DNA from: Microbacterium enclense | GTDB lineage: Bacteria > Actinomycetota > Actinomycetes > Actinomycetales > Microbacteriaceae | Length of the DNA: 64,000 bases | Reading direction: 5' to 3' | Assembly: GCF_001456955.1 (NCBI RefSeq) | Contig: NZ_KQ758470.1 | Location: 124,001-188,000 of the forward strand | Shown: positions 34,197 through 45,520 of the stretch, in pieces | How positions within the stretch are numbered: the stretch's first letter is position 1 | Layout of the letters: each line of letters begins with the position of its first letter | Made by a program: the position numbers and the translations under genes | Notes under the pieces: model-generated | What the model was told of the DNA's origin: nothing | The model's input: the letters and a program-made list of their open reading frames with translations, nothing else | Database searches by the model: none

Positions 34197-34366
34197 CGCG
34201 TTCCGCCACCGCCCCCGTCGGCGTGTGCCGCGAAGGCCCCGGTCCCGCCGCGCGTGCACGACCCAGGAGTTTCGGACCTCGCCGACACACCGTCGCGTCT
34301 CACCGCCGCTCGCAACGGCGATTCTCCTGCGTCGTGTTCGCAGGCGGGAGGCGAGCCCGCTCCGCC

Positions 34367-34372
34367 TAGACT
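34367..34372 (+). promoter_or_regulatory. -10 box of argS
   Basis: TAGACT lies nine bases before the argS ATG, predicting a leader of only a few bases. The 185-base gap upstream holds no other gene. Confidence 0.6.
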
Positions 34373-34381
34373 TGCAGGGCT

Positions 34382-36046
34382 ATGGATCCCGCTGCCCTCT
34401 CCGCTGCCCTGCTCGCCGTCATCGCCCCGCTCGCGGAGGCGCGACGAGAGGGGTCCTCCGCCGGGATCACGGCCGCAGACCTGCCGCTCGAGCGCCCTAA
34501 GAACCGCGACCACGGCGACTGGGCGTCGAACGCCGCGCTGAAGCTGTCGAAGGTCGTCGGGGCGAACCCGCGCGAGTTCGCCGCGGAGGTCGCGGCGGGC
34601 CTCGAGGCCGTCGACGGCATCGCGAGCGTCGAGGTCGCCGGTCCCGGTTTCATCAACATCCGCCTCGACGCGGCCGCCGCGGGCGCGCTGGCGAAGACGA
34701 TCGTCGACCAGGGTGCGTCCTTCGGCACCAACGACTCCCGTGCCGACGAGATCATCAACCTCGAGTTCGTCAGCGCCAACCCGACCGGTCCGATCCACCT
34801 CGGCGGCACGCGCTGGGCCGCCGCCGGCGACGCGCTCGCGCGCATCCTCTCGTCGCAGGGCGCCAAGGTCACCCGCGAGTACTACTTCAACGACCACGGC
34901 GCGCAGATCGACCGCTTCGCGCGCAGCCTCGTCGCCGCCCACCAGGGCGACCCGACCCCCGAAGACGGCTACGGCGGCGCGTACATCGGCGACATCGCCG
35001 CGCGCGTGGTCGAGGCGTATGACGGCGACATCGACGCCCTCGACGCGGATGCCAAGCAGGAGGCCTTCCGCGAGCTCGGCGTGACCCTCATGTTCGGCGA
35101 GATCAAGCAGTCGCTGCACGAGTTCGGCGTCGACTTCGACGTGTACTTCCACGAGAACGATCTGCACGACTCCGGCGCCGTCGACCGCGCCGTCGCGCGG
35201 CTGCGCGAGCTCGGCCACATCTTCGAGGCCGACGGCGCGACGTGGCTGCGCTCCACGGAGTTCGGCGATGACAAGGACCGCGTCATCATCAAGTCCGACG
35301 GGCAGCCCGCCTACATCTCGGGTGACCTGGCTTACTACCTCGACAAGCGCGAGCGCGGATTCAACCGCTGCATCATCATGCTCGGCGCCGACCACCACGG
35401 CTACGTCCAGCGCCTCATGGCGATGTGCGCCGCCTTCGGCGACGAGCCGCACGTCAACCTGCAGGTCTTGATCGGGCAGATGGTCAACCTCGTTCGCGAC
35501 GGCCAGCCTCTGCGCATGTCGAAGCGCGCCGGCACCGTGGTCACCCTCGAAGACCTCGTCGAGATCGTCGGAGTGGATGCCGCCCGCTACGCCCTCACGC
35601 GCAGCTCGGCCGACTCGAACCTCGACATCGACCTCGACGTGCTGCAGAAGCGCACCAACGACAACCCGGTGTTCTACGTGCAGTACGCCCACGCGCGTAC
35701 GCACAACGTGGCGCGCAACGCCGCCGCATCCGGGGTCGACCGGTCGGAGTTCGCGCCCGAACTGCTCGACCACGAGACCGAGTCGGCGCTGCTGGGCGCG
35801 CTCCAGGAGTTCCCCCGCATCGTCGCGTACGCCGCCGAGGTGCGCGAGCCGCACCGCGTCGCGCGGTACCTCGAGGAGCTCGCCGGTCTGTACCACCGCT
35901 GGTACGACAACTGCCGTGTCATCCCGCTGGGCGACGCCCCCGTCGAGCCGGTGCACCGCACCCGCCTGTGGCTCAACGACGCGACCGGTCAGGTGCTGCG
36001 CAACGGTCTGACCCTGCTCGGCGTCAGCGCTCCGGAGCGGATGTGA
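34382..36046 (+). CDS. argS: Arginyl-tRNA synthetase
   Basis: Class I synthetase of 554 residues charging tRNA-Arg. The N-terminal Add1 domain spans about 1-110. The HIGH-type motif is [13 protein letters not shown] near 136 (HLGG). The KMSKS-type loop is RMSKRAGT near 378, and the C-terminal anticodon-binding domain with [16 protein letters not shown] starts near 430. No SD precedes the ATG; TAGACT nine bases before suggests a leaderless mRNA. The stop overlaps the next gene by four bases. Confidence 0.96.
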   Translation: MDPAALSAALLAVIAPLAEARREGSSAGITAADLPLERPKNRDHGDWASNAALKLSKVVGANPREFAAEVAAGLEAVDGIASVEVAGPGFINIRLDAAAAGALAKTIVDQGASFGTNDSRADEIINLEFVSANPTGPIHLGGTRWAAAGDALARILSSQGAKVTREYYFNDHGAQIDRFARSLVAAHQGDPTPEDGYGGAYIGDIAARVVEAYDGDIDALDADAKQEAFRELGVTLMFGEIKQSLHEFGVDFDVYFHENDLHDSGAVDRAVARLRELGHIFEADGATWLRSTEFGDDKDRVIIKSDGQPAYISGDLAYYLDKRERGFNRCIIMLGADHHGYVQRLMAMCAAFGDEPHVNLQVLIGQMVNLVRDGQPLRMSKRAGTVVTLEDLVEIVGVDAARYALTRSSADSNLDIDLDVLQKRTNDNPVFYVQYAHARTHNVARNAAASGVDRSEFAPELLDHETESALLGALQEFPRIVAYAAEVREPHRVARYLEELAGLYHRWYDNCRVIPLGDAPVEPVHRTRLWLNDATGQVLRNGLTLLGVSAPERM

Positions 36047-36819
36047 CGATGACGGACGCCGCGGCGCCCCGCCGCAGGACGGGCCGCTGGATCGCGGTGA
36101 TCGTCGTCGTGGTCGTGCTGCTCATCGGTGCGGTCGTGGCCGCGGAGTTCATCGCGCGCTCGGTCGTCACGAGCACCGTGCGCTCGCTCGTCGTGCAGAA
36201 CCTCGGGATCCCCGACGATCAGGACGTGAACGTGCAGGTGGCGGGGCTCGTCCTGCCGCAGGTGATCACCGGCCGGCTCGACGAGGTCGCCGTCTCTTCC
36301 GACGACGTCACGCTGGGCCCGATCACGGGCGACGTGCGCGTCGACCTGCGCGGTGTGCCGGTGTCGGCGGGAGCCGCCGCCGACGGGGGAGTCGCCTCCG
36401 TGCGGCTCGATCAGGACCAGCTGCGGGCGCTCCTCGGCCAGCTGCCCGACCTGCCCGCCGGCACGTTGAGCGTCGCCGCGCCCGACGTGACCTTCGAGAC
36501 GTCGCTGTCGCTGTTCGGTATCGCCATCCCCGTGGGCGTCGCCGTGACGCCCGGCGCGGCAGACGGCGATCTGACCCTGACCCCCGCGTCGTTCCAGGTC
36601 GCGGGCAACGAGCTCGACGCCGACACCCTCCGTGGTCAGTTCGGCGGTGTCGCCGACCCGATCCTGCAGACGCGGAGCCTGTGCATCGCCGATCGGCTCC
36701 CGGCCGGCTTGACCCTGACCTCGGCCACTGTGCAGGGGCAGGACCTCGTCGCCACCTTCGACGTCGCCGGGGGCATCGTCAACGACCCCGCCCTGCAGGC
36801 CGACGGCACCTGCGGCTGA
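36043..36819 (+). CDS. DUF2993-family membrane-anchored protein
   Basis: A 258-residue protein. A single N-terminal membrane helix ([23 protein letters not shown]) is followed by an extracytoplasmic LmeA/DUF2993-like lipid-binding domain: [39 protein letters not shown], then strands up to two cysteines near the C-terminus (SLCIADRL...DGTCG). The mycobacterial relative LmeA works in mannan elongation at the envelope. GTG 36043 overlaps the argS stop; ATG 36049 is an alternative. Confidence 0.82.
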   Translation: MTMTDAAAPRRRTGRWIAVIVVVVVLLIGAVVAAEFIARSVVTSTVRSLVVQNLGIPDDQDVNVQVAGLVLPQVITGRLDEVAVSSDDVTLGPITGDVRVDLRGVPVSAGAAADGGVASVRLDQDQLRALLGQLPDLPAGTLSVAAPDVTFETSLSLFGIAIPVGVAVTPGAADGDLTLTPASFQVAGNELDADTLRGQFGGVADPILQTRSLCIADRLPAGLTLTSATVQGQDLVATFDVAGGIVNDPALQADGTCG

Positions 36820-36834
36820 CGGCGTCGCTGCCGC

Positions 36835-38082
36835 TCACACCCCGACGGTGAGCAGGCCCGTCTCGATGAGCTGGGCCAGGATGCCGTCGACGCAGCGCTC
36901 GGCCTCGTCGTTGGCCTCACCGCCGGTGACGGCGCGCAGCAGGTCGTCGCGGGTGGCACCGTTCGCGGCGTCCCAGAGGAGGGGCGCGGCGCCCGCGAGA
37001 ACGCGGAGAACCCCGCGTCCGTCCGCTTCCGCCGTGAGCACCGCGAGCCGGTCGTCGGGCAGCGGGAGGGCATCGACGACGGCGCTCCGGTGATAGCGGC
37101 GCGCAGCGACCGACGGCGGGGATGCCGTCTCGGCCGGCGGTGCGGGGTCGAGGGTGGCGGTGTCGGGCGAAGGCTGAGTCGCCGCGATGCCGACGTCGGC
37201 ATCGCGGTGCGCCACCTTCGCAAGGAGGGCGACCAGCTCCTCCGCCTCGGTGTACTCCGCCCGCATCACTCCGCCGGTTCGCGACAGCACGTCCATGACC
37301 GTCCGCAGCGGGCGGGGCATCGAGGCCAGGGCACTCGAGTGCGGGGCGAGGAGGACGAGCGCGTCGGAAGCGGGTACGGGGGTGAGGCGCGCCCGTTCGC
37401 GGGTGTCGGAGCGATCGAGCAGAATGACGCGTCGGACGCGCAGGGGAGCATCGGGGAGAGGCCGGAGCCCCAGGTCGCGGGGCGCGTGCTGAACCTTGTA
37501 CCCCTGGCCTTCGGTGATGACGGAAAGAGGCTTGCGGTAGGCGTGCACGCGTCCGTCGGCGGCGATGCCGACGGTCTCGTCGGAGACGTAGCCCCATGTC
37601 CGCGCGAGCAGTCGCGTGGCGGTCGTCTTCCCCGCGCCGGAGGGCCCCACGAGCACGGTGACACCGCCGTCGTCGGCGGCGAGACCCGCCGCATGCAGCA
37701 TCCACAGCTCGCCCCGCCGTGCCCGGATCGCCGCCTGCGTCACCGCGCTCGACAGGTCCGACAGCGTCTGCCCCTCGCGGTCGCTGGAAACCGGGGCGAT
37801 CGTCACGTCCGCCTCCGTGCCGTCGACGCGGGCATCGTGCCAGGCGCGGGTGACGGTGTCGCGGTCGGGGGGAGTCAGACCGGACAGGTCGATGCCGACA
37901 CGAACGCCGACGGCGTCGACGACGAGCACGGGGGGAGCGGATGCCACGGCGAAACCATATTCCGCGTCGTACCGCACGGCGGGCGTCGTCTCCGCACCGA
38001 CCGCTGTGACGAAACTGCATCGCCCGAAAGGTCGCCCGAGGAGGCCTGCAAGCTCACCCCACCTCCCGTGCGTCCGCGGCAT
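36835..38082 (-). CDS. HPr-kinase-like ATP-binding protein with PqqD-like C-terminus
   Basis: A 415-residue protein. A P-loop GPSGAGKTTATRLLA near residue 140 followed by GYVSDETVGIAADG matches HprK-related kinases. The last 85 residues (YHRSAVVDALPLPDDRLAVL ... LLWDAANGATRDDLLRAVTGG ... GILAQLIETGLL) match PqqD peptide-recognition domains. The two domains usually occur in RiPP (lasso-type) clusters, but no precursor, B1/B2 or cyclase gene is nearby. The ATG at 38082 is the best start, though the SD is weak; GTG at about 37948 is possible. It is divergent from lysA. Confidence 0.75.
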   Translation of the reverse strand: MPRTHGRWGELAGLLGRPFGRCSFVTAVGAETTPAVRYDAEYGFAVASAPPVLVVDAVGVRVGIDLSGLTPPDRDTVTRAWHDARVDGTEADVTIAPVSSDREGQTLSDLSSAVTQAAIRARRGELWMLHAAGLAADDGGVTVLVGPSGAGKTTATRLLARTWGYVSDETVGIAADGRVHAYRKPLSVITEGQGYKVQHAPRDLGLRPLPDAPLRVRRVILLDRSDTRERARLTPVPASDALVLLAPHSSALASMPRPLRTVMDVLSRTGGVMRAEYTEAEELVALLAKVAHRDADVGIAATQPSPDTATLDPAPPAETASPPSVAARRYHRSAVVDALPLPDDRLAVLTAEADGRGVLRVLAGAAPLLWDAANGATRDDLLRAVTGGEANDEAERCVDGILAQLIETGLLTVGV

Positions 38083-38120
38083 CGTCCGCCGACGGGAAGG
38101 GAGCGGCATACGCCGTGCCC

Positions 38121-38165
38121 TAGACTGCAAGCACCACCTCCTCGCGTGACTCTCCGCGGAGGTGG
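38121..38165 (+). promoter_or_regulatory. lysA promoter and SD-masking hairpin
   Basis: TAGACT at 38121-38126 is the -10. The predicted transcript starts about where CCACCTCC (38134-38141) begins. That segment is fully complementary to GGAGGTGG (38158-38165), the lysA ribosome-binding site, over a 16-base loop. Formation of this 8-bp GC-rich hairpin would hide the SD. The geometry suggests translational control or an operator palindrome. Confidence 0.6.
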
Positions 38166-38170
38166 GAGCC

Positions 38171-39646
38171 GTGATCCGCGGCCGTCGCGTCGCCGCAAAC
38201 CCGATTGGTCCCCCTGTGTCCGCCTCGCACTCCGCGCTCGTGCCCGAGTGGCTCACCGCCCCGGCTCACGCGAACGAGCTCGTCGCCCCTGTCTGGCCCG
38301 CATCCGCCCGTCGCGTCGACGACGGCTCGGTCGAGATCGGCGGGGTGTCGGTCTTCGACCTGCGCGACCGCTTCGGCACACCGCTCTACGTGCTCGACGA
38401 AATCGAGGTGCGCGCGCACGCGAGCCGTGCACGCGCCGCTTTCGACTCCGCCGCCGAACGACACGGCATCCGGGCCCGCGTCTACTACGCCGGCAAGGCG
38501 TTCCTCTCGACCGAGGTCGTGCGCTGGGTCGTCGACGAGGGGCTCGCCGTCGATGTCTGCACCCGCGGCGAACTCGAGGTCGCCCTCGCGGCGGGAGCCG
38601 AGCCCGGGCGTCTGGGCTTCCACGGCAACAACAAGAGCGTCGGCGAGCTCGAGCGCGCGGTCGAGGTCGGCATCGGCTCGGTCGTCGTCGACAGCCCCAT
38701 CGAGATCGAGCGCCTGGCCGCCATCGCCGATCGTCGCGGAGCGGTGCAGTCGGTCCTCGTGCGCGTGCGCACGGGTGTCCACGCCGAAACCCACGCGTTC
38801 CTCGCCACCGCACACGAAGACCAGAAGTTCGGCTTCTCGCTCGAGGGCGCGGTCGAGGCCGTCGCGCGCATCCGCGAGCTCCCGAGCCTGCGGTTCGTCG
38901 GGCTCCACGCGCACATCGGTTCGCAGATCTTCGACTCCTCCGGCTTCCGTAAGTCGGCGGCGCGACTGGTCGACCTGCACGCCGATCTGCTGGCCGGAGG
39001 AGAGATCCCGCTGCTCAACGTCGGCGGCGGATTCGGCATCTCGTACACCTCCGTCGACGACCCCAAGCCCATCGAAGAGATCGCCGACGGCATTCTGGAT
39101 GCCATCGCCGACGAGTGCGCGGTGCGCGGCATCCCGATGCCCGACGTCGCCACCGAACCCGGCCGCGTCATCGTCGGCCAGGCCGGGGTCACCCTCTACG
39201 AGGTGGGAACGGTCAAGACCGTCGCAGCATCCGAGGACCTCGAGCGCACCTACGTCAGCGTCGACGGCGGCATGAGCGACAACGCCCGCCCCGCCCTGTA
39301 CGGCGCCGACTTCTCGGCACGTCTGGTGTCGCGGGTGAGCCACGAGGAGCCGGCGCTCGCGCGCGTCGTCGGCCGGCACTGCGAGTCGGGCGACATCGTC
39401 GTCGATGCCGAATACCTCCCGCGCGATGTGACCCCGGGCGACCTGCTCGGCGTCCCCGCGACCGGCGCCTACTGCTTCTCGCTCGCGAACAACTACAACT
39501 ACACCCCCCGTCCGCCGGTCGTCGCCGTCCGAGACGGACACGCGCGCGTCATCGTCCGCGGCGAGACCGTCGACGACCTGCTCTCGCGCGACGCCGGCCT
39601 CACGGCATCCGACACGACCGCCACACCCCACGGAGACACCGAATGA
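38171..39646 (+). CDS. lysA: Diaminopimelate decarboxylase
   Basis: PLP enzyme of 491 residues that forms lysine from meso-diaminopimelate. The PLP lysine is in [10 protein letters not shown] near 110; other family motifs are HIGSQIF near 250, NVGGGFGI near 283, [12 protein letters not shown] near 330 and the substrate-contact ESGD near 405. The GTG at 38171 follows GGAGG by eight bases; GTG 38216 would give a shorter N-terminus but has no SD. It is the first gene of the lysA-hom-thrC-thrB run. Confidence 0.95.
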   Translation: MIRGRRVAANPIGPPVSASHSALVPEWLTAPAHANELVAPVWPASARRVDDGSVEIGGVSVFDLRDRFGTPLYVLDEIEVRAHASRARAAFDSAAERHGIRARVYYAGKAFLSTEVVRWVVDEGLAVDVCTRGELEVALAAGAEPGRLGFHGNNKSVGELERAVEVGIGSVVVDSPIEIERLAAIADRRGAVQSVLVRVRTGVHAETHAFLATAHEDQKFGFSLEGAVEAVARIRELPSLRFVGLHAHIGSQIFDSSGFRKSAARLVDLHADLLAGGEIPLLNVGGGFGISYTSVDDPKPIEEIADGILDAIADECAVRGIPMPDVATEPGRVIVGQAGVTLYEVGTVKTVAASEDLERTYVSVDGGMSDNARPALYGADFSARLVSRVSHEEPALARVVGRHCESGDIVVDAEYLPRDVTPGDLLGVPATGAYCFSLANNYNYTPRPPVVAVRDGHARVIVRGETVDDLLSRDAGLTASDTTATPHGDTE

Positions 39647-40965
39647 CCGACTACCGCACGCTCCGCGTGGCGCTCCTCGGCGCCGGCGCCGTCGGCTCGC
39701 AGGTCGCCGATCTGCTGCTCAAGCACGGCGACGAACTCGCCGATCGCGCCGGAGCGAAGCTCGAGCTCGCCGGCATCGCGGTGCGCAACCTCGACTCCAA
39801 GCGCGACGCCGACCTGCCCCGCGAGCTCTTCACGACGGATGCCGAGACCCTCATCGTCGGCAGCGACATCGTCATCGAGCTGATGGGCGGCATCGAGCCG
39901 GCCCGCACGCAGGTGCTGCACGCGATCGCCTCGGGCGCCGATGTCGTCACGGCGAACAAGGCGCTGCTGGCCACCCACGGGTCCGAGGTCTTCGAGGCCG
40001 CCGACCAGGTCGGCGCCGAGGTGTACTACGAGGCCGCCGCCGCCGGTGCCATCCCGATCATCCGGCCGCTGCGCGACTCGCTCGCCGGCGACCGCGTCGT
40101 GCGCATCATGGGCATCGTCAACGGCACGACGAACTACATCCTCGACCGCATGGACACCGAGGGCGCCGACTTCGCCGACGTGCTCGCGCAGGCGCAGGCC
40201 CTCGGGTACGCGGAGGCCGACCCCACCGCCGACGTCGAGGGCTACGACGCCGCGCAGAAGGCCGCGATCCTCGCCAGCCTCGCGTTCCACACCACCGTCC
40301 CCCTGGATGCCGTGCACCGCGAGGGCATCACCTCGGTCGACGCCGCGATGATCGAGTCGGCGCGTCACGCCGGCTACGTGATCAAGCTCCTCGCCGTCTG
40401 CGAGCGCCTCACGGCCGAGGACGGCTCGGAATCGATCTCCGTGCGCGTCTACCCCGCGCTCGTCGAGCGCACCCACCCGCTCGCGAGCGTCCACGGCGCG
40501 AACAACGCCGTGTTCGTCCAGGCCGAAGCCGCGGGCGACCTCATGTTCTACGGCGCCGGTGCCGGCGGCGTGCAGACCGCCTCCGCCGTGCTCGGCGACG
40601 TCGTCTCGGCCGCGCGCCGCCACATCGCCGGCGGCGTGGGCGTGGGGGAGTCGACCCGTGCGAACCTCCCCGCCGTGCCGATCGGACACGTCATCACGCG
40701 TTACCAGATCACCCTCGAGGTCGACGACAAGCCGGGCGTGCTCGCCACCGTCGCCGGCATCCTCAGCGAAGGACGCGTGTCGATCGCGACCGTCGAGCAG
40801 ACCGTCATCGAGGCGGACCAGACCACTCAGACCGGCGGCTCCGCCCGCCTGGTCATCGGAACACACAAGGCCCGCGAGCAGGACCTGAGCGAGACCGTCG
40901 AGCGTCTCGCCGCGAGCGGCGTCGTCGAGCGCGTGGTGTCCGTGCTGCGCGTGGAAGGGAACTGA
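39643..40965 (+). CDS. hom: Homoserine dehydrogenase with ACT domain
   Basis: NAD(P)-dependent enzyme of 440 residues converting aspartate semialdehyde to homoserine. The dinucleotide site is [17 protein letters not shown] at the N-terminus, with catalytic and substrate motifs [12 protein letters not shown] near 104, [10 protein letters not shown] near 155 and [23 protein letters not shown] near 187. A C-terminal ACT domain (residues from about 350, [16 protein letters not shown]) gives the threonine-feedback site. ATG overlaps the lysA stop. Confidence 0.96.
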   Translation: MTDYRTLRVALLGAGAVGSQVADLLLKHGDELADRAGAKLELAGIAVRNLDSKRDADLPRELFTTDAETLIVGSDIVIELMGGIEPARTQVLHAIASGADVVTANKALLATHGSEVFEAADQVGAEVYYEAAAAGAIPIIRPLRDSLAGDRVVRIMGIVNGTTNYILDRMDTEGADFADVLAQAQALGYAEADPTADVEGYDAAQKAAILASLAFHTTVPLDAVHREGITSVDAAMIESARHAGYVIKLLAVCERLTAEDGSESISVRVYPALVERTHPLASVHGANNAVFVQAEAAGDLMFYGAGAGGVQTASAVLGDVVSAARRHIAGGVGVGESTRANLPAVPIGHVITRYQITLEVDDKPGVLATVAGILSEGRVSIATVEQTVIEADQTTQTGGSARLVIGTHKAREQDLSETVERLAASGVVERVVSVLRVEGN

Positions 40966-40967
40966 TC

Positions 40968-42050
40968 ATGGCTCACCTCTGGCGCGGAGTCCTCCGCGAA
41001 TACGCCGACCGCCTGGGCGTCACCGACGCCTCCACCGTCGTCACGCTCGGCGAGGGCGGTACGCCCCTCATCCCCGCTCCCGCCCTGTCGCGTCGCACCG
41101 GCGCCGATGTCTGGGTGAAGTTCGAGGGTATGAACCCCACCGGTTCGTTCAAGGACCGCGGCATGACCGTCGCGCTCTCGCGCGCCGTCGAGCACGGCGC
41201 CAAGGCGGTCATCTGCGCCTCCACGGGCAACACCTCGGCCTCGGCCGCCGCATACGCCGCGCACGCCGGCATCACCGCCGCCGTCCTCGTGCCCGAGGGC
41301 AAGATCGCCATGGGCAAGCTCAGCCAGGCCGTGGCCCACAACGGTCGGCTCATCCAGATCCGCGGCAACTTCGACGACTGCCTCGAGATCGCTCGCGAGC
41401 TCGCCGATCACTACCCGGTGCACCTGGTCAACTCGGTCAACCCGGATCGCATCGAGGGCCAGAAGACCGCGGCGTACGAGGTCGTCGAGCAGCTCGGCGA
41501 CGCCCCCGACTTCCACTTCATCCCGGTGGGCAACGCCGGCAACTACACCGCTTACTCGCGCGGCTACCGCGAGGAGGCCGCGCGCGGCGTCGCGACGCGC
41601 GTGCCCCGCATGTTCGGCTTCCAGGCCGCAGGCTCCGCCCCGCTCGTGCGCGGCGAGGTCGTGAAGAACCCCGAGACGATCGCCAGCGCGATCCGCATCG
41701 GCAACCCCGCCTCGTGGGAGCTGGCGCTCGAAGCGCGCGACGCCACCGACGGCTACTTCGGCGCGATCGACGACGCCGGCATCCTCGAGGCGCAGAAGAT
41801 CCTCGCCGGCGAGGTGGGCGTCTTCGTCGAGCCCGCCTCGGCGATCAGCGTCGCGGGTCTGCTCGAGCGCGCCGAGGCGGGCCTCGTCCCCGCCGGGGCG
41901 AAGGTCGTGCTGACCGTCACCGGCCACGGTCTGAAGGACCCCCAGTGGGCTCTGCGCCAGGCCGACGGCTCCGACGTCACGCCCACCGTCGTCGACGCGA
42001 CCACCTCGGAGGTCGCCTCCGTGCTCGACCTGCAGCCGGTGACCGCGTGA
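40968..42050 (+). CDS. thrC: Threonine synthase
   Basis: PLP enzyme of 360 residues converting phosphohomoserine to threonine. The PLP lysine is in [11 protein letters not shown] near 62, with the phosphate loop in [14 protein letters not shown] near 85 and glycine loop [12 protein letters not shown] near 187. It starts two bases after hom with AAGGGA upstream. The stop overlaps thrB. Confidence 0.96.
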   Translation: MAHLWRGVLREYADRLGVTDASTVVTLGEGGTPLIPAPALSRRTGADVWVKFEGMNPTGSFKDRGMTVALSRAVEHGAKAVICASTGNTSASAAAYAAHAGITAAVLVPEGKIAMGKLSQAVAHNGRLIQIRGNFDDCLEIARELADHYPVHLVNSVNPDRIEGQKTAAYEVVEQLGDAPDFHFIPVGNAGNYTAYSRGYREEAARGVATRVPRMFGFQAAGSAPLVRGEVVKNPETIASAIRIGNPASWELALEARDATDGYFGAIDDAGILEAQKILAGEVGVFVEPASAISVAGLLERAEAGLVPAGAKVVLTVTGHGLKDPQWALRQADGSDVTPTVVDATTSEVASVLDLQPVTA

Positions 42051-42979
42051 GCTCAGGCCCCGGTCGCCGGGTCGCGGTCCGCGTTCCCGCCACGAGCGCG
42101 AACCTCGGCCCCGGCTTCGACACCCTCGGTCTGGCGCTGAGCGTCTACGACGACCTCGTCGTCGAGCAGATCGACGACAACCGCCTCGAGATCGAGGTCT
42201 CGGGCGAGGGCACGGCCGACGTGCCGCGCGACGCGTCGCACCTCGTCGTGCGCGCGATGGCGCACACGTACGCATCGGTCGGCCGTACCCTGCCCGGGCT
42301 TCGGCTGACCGCCCACAACGTCATCCCGCACGGGCGCGGCATGGGGTCGTCGGGGGCGGCGGTGGTCGCCGGCATCCTGGCGGCCAAGGGCCTGCTCGAG
42401 GGCGAGGCGCACTTCAGCGATGTGGATCTGCTGCGCTTGGCCACCGAGATGGAGGGGCACCCCGACAACGTCGCGCCCGGCCTCTTCGGCGGTCTCACGA
42501 TCGCGTGGATGGATGCCGAGGGCCCGCAGCACAAGCAGCTCATCGTGCACCGCGGTGTGTCGCCGCTGGTGTTCGTGCCGAGCTTCACGATGTCGACCGC
42601 CGTCGCCCGCAGCCTGCAGCCGCTGCAGGTGCCGCGAGAAGACGCCGTGTTCAACGTCTCGCGTTCGGCGCTGCTGATCGCCGCGATGACGCAGAGCCCC
42701 GAGCTGCTGATGGCCGCCACCGAAGACAAGCTGCACCAGAACTATCGCGCGCAGGCGATGCCCGAGACCGACCGCCTCGTGCGCGCGCTCCGCGCCGAGG
42801 GATACGCGGCCGTCGTCTCGGGCGCCGGCCCCAGCGTGCTGGTGCTCGCCGACGGGCCGGGGCAGCGCCTCGCGGCGGCGGATCTTATGGCATCCGTGGT
42901 CGACACCCCGTGGCAGGCGCTCATGCTCGCCGTCGACGTCAAGGGTGGTACAGTGAAAAACGCAGAGGGTTCCGCGTAA
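42047..42979 (+). CDS. thrB: Homoserine kinase
   Basis: GHMP kinase of 310 residues. N-terminal [23 protein letters not shown] loop [19 protein letters not shown] near 87-105, and the C-terminal GHMP motif [14 protein letters not shown] near 255. It supplies phosphohomoserine to ThrC. GTG 42047 overlaps the thrC stop. The rho promoter probably lies in its last codons. Confidence 0.95.
   Translation: MSSGPGRRVAVRVPATSANLGPGFDTLGLALSVYDDLVVEQIDDNRLEIEVSGEGTADVPRDASHLVVRAMAHTYASVGRTLPGLRLTAHNVIPHGRGMGSSGAAVVAGILAAKGLLEGEAHFSDVDLLRLATEMEGHPDNVAPGLFGGLTIAWMDAEGPQHKQLIVHRGVSPLVFVPSFTMSTAVARSLQPLQVPREDAVFNVSRSALLIAAMTQSPELLMAATEDKLHQNYRAQAMPETDRLVRALRAEGYAAVVSGAGPSVLVLADGPGQRLAAADLMASVVDTPWQALMLAVDVKGGTVKNAEGSA
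42946..42954 (+). promoter_or_regulatory. Putative extended -10 promoter of rho
   Basis: TGGTACAGT (extended TGn plus TACAGT) in the 3' end of thrB would start a transcript near 42961 with a leader of about 170 bases before rho. The leader (42980-43129) has no gene; long rho leaders are sites of autoregulation in other bacteria. Confidence 0.45.
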
Positions 42980-43129
42980 CTTCGCGAATCTGAGCCTCTG
43001 CACCACTGCGAAATCCGCAACACATCGCGAACCCGGTATCGGCTGCAATCTCCCGAACCGCTGGTGTCTCTTCGTCTGCGATCTGCACGCCGAAGCGCGA
43101 TCTGACACGTTTCATTCTGAGGAGCACTC

Positions 43130-45517
43130 GTGGAGTCCATCTCCGAGACCCAGTCCGTCGACGCGCCCGAGGGCGCTGAGAACCCCGCCGACGAGCAGCC
43201 CACGGCTGACGCGCAGGGCACCGACAACCCGGGCACCGACACCGATCAGGCCGCCGTCGACACCGAGCAGACCGAGGGCACGGACGCCCCGGATGCCGCT
43301 GCGGCCGACGCCGACGCGCAGCCCGAGGCGCTGTTCACCGACGAGGCGCTCGCCGCCGACGGTGCGGCCGCCGCCGCCGACGCCGACGCGGCGCCGGCCG
43401 CCTCCGACGCCGACGCGGCGCCCTCGGCGGACGCAGCGGCTGAGGGATCGACCGCAACGGACGGCGAGGCCGCCGTCGAGCCGGCCGAGGCTGCCGCCGA
43501 GCCGGCTGATGCCGCTGCTGCCGAGCCGGCCGAGGCCCCCGCCGCCGAGCCGGCCGAGGCCGCTGACGCCCAGCCGGCCGAGGCCGCTGCCGAGCCGGCC
43601 GAGGCCGCTGCCCCGGCCGAGGAGCCCGCGCCGGCCGAGAAGCCCGCCCGCGCCCCGCGCAAGCGCGCCCCCCGTCGTGCGACCACCGCCACCGCAAAGG
43701 AGAAGGCCGCTGCCGCCGAGGCTGCCGCTGCCGAGCCGGCAGCCGCCCCCGAGGAGCCCGCCGCTGAGGGCGCCGATGCGCCCGCCGCCGACGTGGCCGC
43801 TCCCGAGGCCGCGTCCGACGAGACGCCGACCACCCCGGTCACGACGGCCGCCGACGTGGCCGACGACGTCGCGGTCGCGACCGAGACCCCGGTCGTCGAC
43901 ACCGAGACGCCCGCTGCAGACGCCGCCGCGCCGCAGGCCGACACGGCCGACGCAGAGGCCGGCGAGACCGACGCCGCGGCATCCGAGACCGCCGAGCAGA
44001 CCGACGAGGCCCCGGCCCGCGGCCGTGGCCGCAGCCGTTCGCGCTCGCGCAACCGCAACCGGTCGGACGCGACGGCGGACAAGGCCGAGGTGCCCGCCGA
44101 CGAGGCCGACGCCGCGCAGCAGGGTGCGCAGCGCGACAACGCGCAGCAGAACGCCCCGCGCGAGAACACCGCCCGCGAGAACGCCGCCCGTGAGAACGCG
44201 CAGCAGGGCGGCGCGCAGCGCGACAACGCGCAGCAGAACGGCCAGCAGGCCCAGCAGCAGCAGGGAGCGGCGAACAGCCGCAACCGTCAGCGCAACAAGC
44301 GCCGCGGCCAGAACACCACGGGCGACGAATTCGAAACCGAGATCGGCGAGGACGACGTCCTCATCCCCATCGCCGGTGTCCTCGATGTGCTCGACAACTA
44401 CGCGTTCGTGCGCACCACCGGCTACCTGCCCGGCCCGAGCGATGTCTACGTCTCGCTCGGCCAGGTGAAGAAGTACAACCTGCGCAAGGGCGACGCGGTC
44501 GTCGGCGCCATCAAGCAGCCCCGCGACGGCGACCAGCAGGGACGCCAGAAGTACAACGCGCTCGTGCAGGTCGACTCGATCAACGGTCTGTCGGTCGACG
44601 ATGCGGCCGCGCGCGTCGAGTTCACCAACCTCACGCCGCTGTACCCCCAGGAGCGCCTGCGCCTGGAGACCGGACCCGAGAAGCTCACGCAGCGCATCAT
44701 CGACCTGGTCGCACCGGTCGGCAAGGGCCAGCGCGGGCTGATCGTGGCGCCCCCGAAGGCCGGCAAGACGATCGTGCTGCAGCAGATCGCGAACGCGATC
44801 GCGACGAACAACCCCGAGGTCCACCTCATGGTCGTGCTCGTCGACGAGCGTCCCGAAGAGGTCACCGACATGCAGCGCACGGTCCGTGGCGAGGTCATCG
44901 CCTCGACCTTCGACCGCCCGGCCGAAGACCACACCACGGTCGCCGAGCTCGCCATCGAGCGCGCGAAGCGCCTGGTGGAGCTCGGCCGCGACGTCGTCGT
45001 GCTGCTCGACTCGATCACCCGCCTCGGTCGCGCCTACAACCTCGCCGCCCCCACCTCGGGACGCGTGCTGAGCGGTGGCGTCGACGCCTCGGCGCTGTAC
45101 CCGCCCAAGCGCTTCTTCGGCGCGGCGCGCAACATCGAGAACGGCGGCTCGCTCACGATCCTCGCCACCGCGCTGGTCGAGACCGGCTCGAAGATGGACG
45201 ACGTGATCTTCGAGGAGTTCAAGGGCACCGGCAACAGCGAGCTGCGTCTGAACCGACAGCTCGCCGACAAGCGCATCTTCCCGGCGGTCGACGTCAACGC
45301 CTCCAGCACGCGCCGCGAGGAGATGCTGCTGTCGAACGACGAGGTCAAGATCACCTGGAAGCTGCGTCGCGCGCTGGCCGGCCTCGAGCCGCAGCAGGCG
45401 CTCGAGGTCGTGCTCGGCAAGCTCAAAGAGACCCAGTCGAACGTCGAGTTCCTCGTGCAGATGCAGAAGTCGATCCCGGCGCCCGCGCGCGGCGGTGACG
45501 ACAACAGCATCCGCTGA
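43130..45517 (+). CDS. rho: Transcription termination factor Rho with large N-terminal extension
   Basis: Hexameric RNA helicase of 795 residues; E. coli Rho has 419. Residues 1-400 are low complexity: acidic/Ala stretches with AEPAEAA repeats (about 115-170), an Arg/Ser run ([16 protein letters not shown] near 297-312) and a Gln/Asn/Arg-rich part (about 328-385). The conserved protein starts near 405 with an RNA-binding domain ([19 protein letters not shown]), Walker A APPKAGKT near 541 and [13 protein letters not shown] near 626. GTG 43130 has GAGGAG in front. Long extensions occur in actinobacterial Rho and add RNA binding. Confidence 0.96.
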   Translation: MESISETQSVDAPEGAENPADEQPTADAQGTDNPGTDTDQAAVDTEQTEGTDAPDAAAADADAQPEALFTDEALAADGAAAAADADAAPAASDADAAPSADAAAEGSTATDGEAAVEPAEAAAEPADAAAAEPAEAPAAEPAEAADAQPAEAAAEPAEAAAPAEEPAPAEKPARAPRKRAPRRATTATAKEKAAAAEAAAAEPAAAPEEPAAEGADAPAADVAAPEAASDETPTTPVTTAADVADDVAVATETPVVDTETPAADAAAPQADTADAEAGETDAAASETAEQTDEAPARGRGRSRSRSRNRNRSDATADKAEVPADEADAAQQGAQRDNAQQNAPRENTARENAARENAQQGGAQRDNAQQNGQQAQQQQGAANSRNRQRNKRRGQNTTGDEFETEIGEDDVLIPIAGVLDVLDNYAFVRTTGYLPGPSDVYVSLGQVKKYNLRKGDAVVGAIKQPRDGDQQGRQKYNALVQVDSINGLSVDDAAARVEFTNLTPLYPQERLRLETGPEKLTQRIIDLVAPVGKGQRGLIVAPPKAGKTIVLQQIANAIATNNPEVHLMVVLVDERPEEVTDMQRTVRGEVIASTFDRPAEDHTTVAELAIERAKRLVELGRDVVVLLDSITRLGRAYNLAAPTSGRVLSGGVDASALYPPKRFFGAARNIENGGSLTILATALVETGSKMDDVIFEEFKGTGNSELRLNRQLADKRIFPAVDVNASSTRREEMLLSNDEVKITWKLRRALAGLEPQQALEVVLGKLKETQSNVEFLVQMQKSIPAPARGGDDNSIR

Positions 45518-45520
45518 CCC

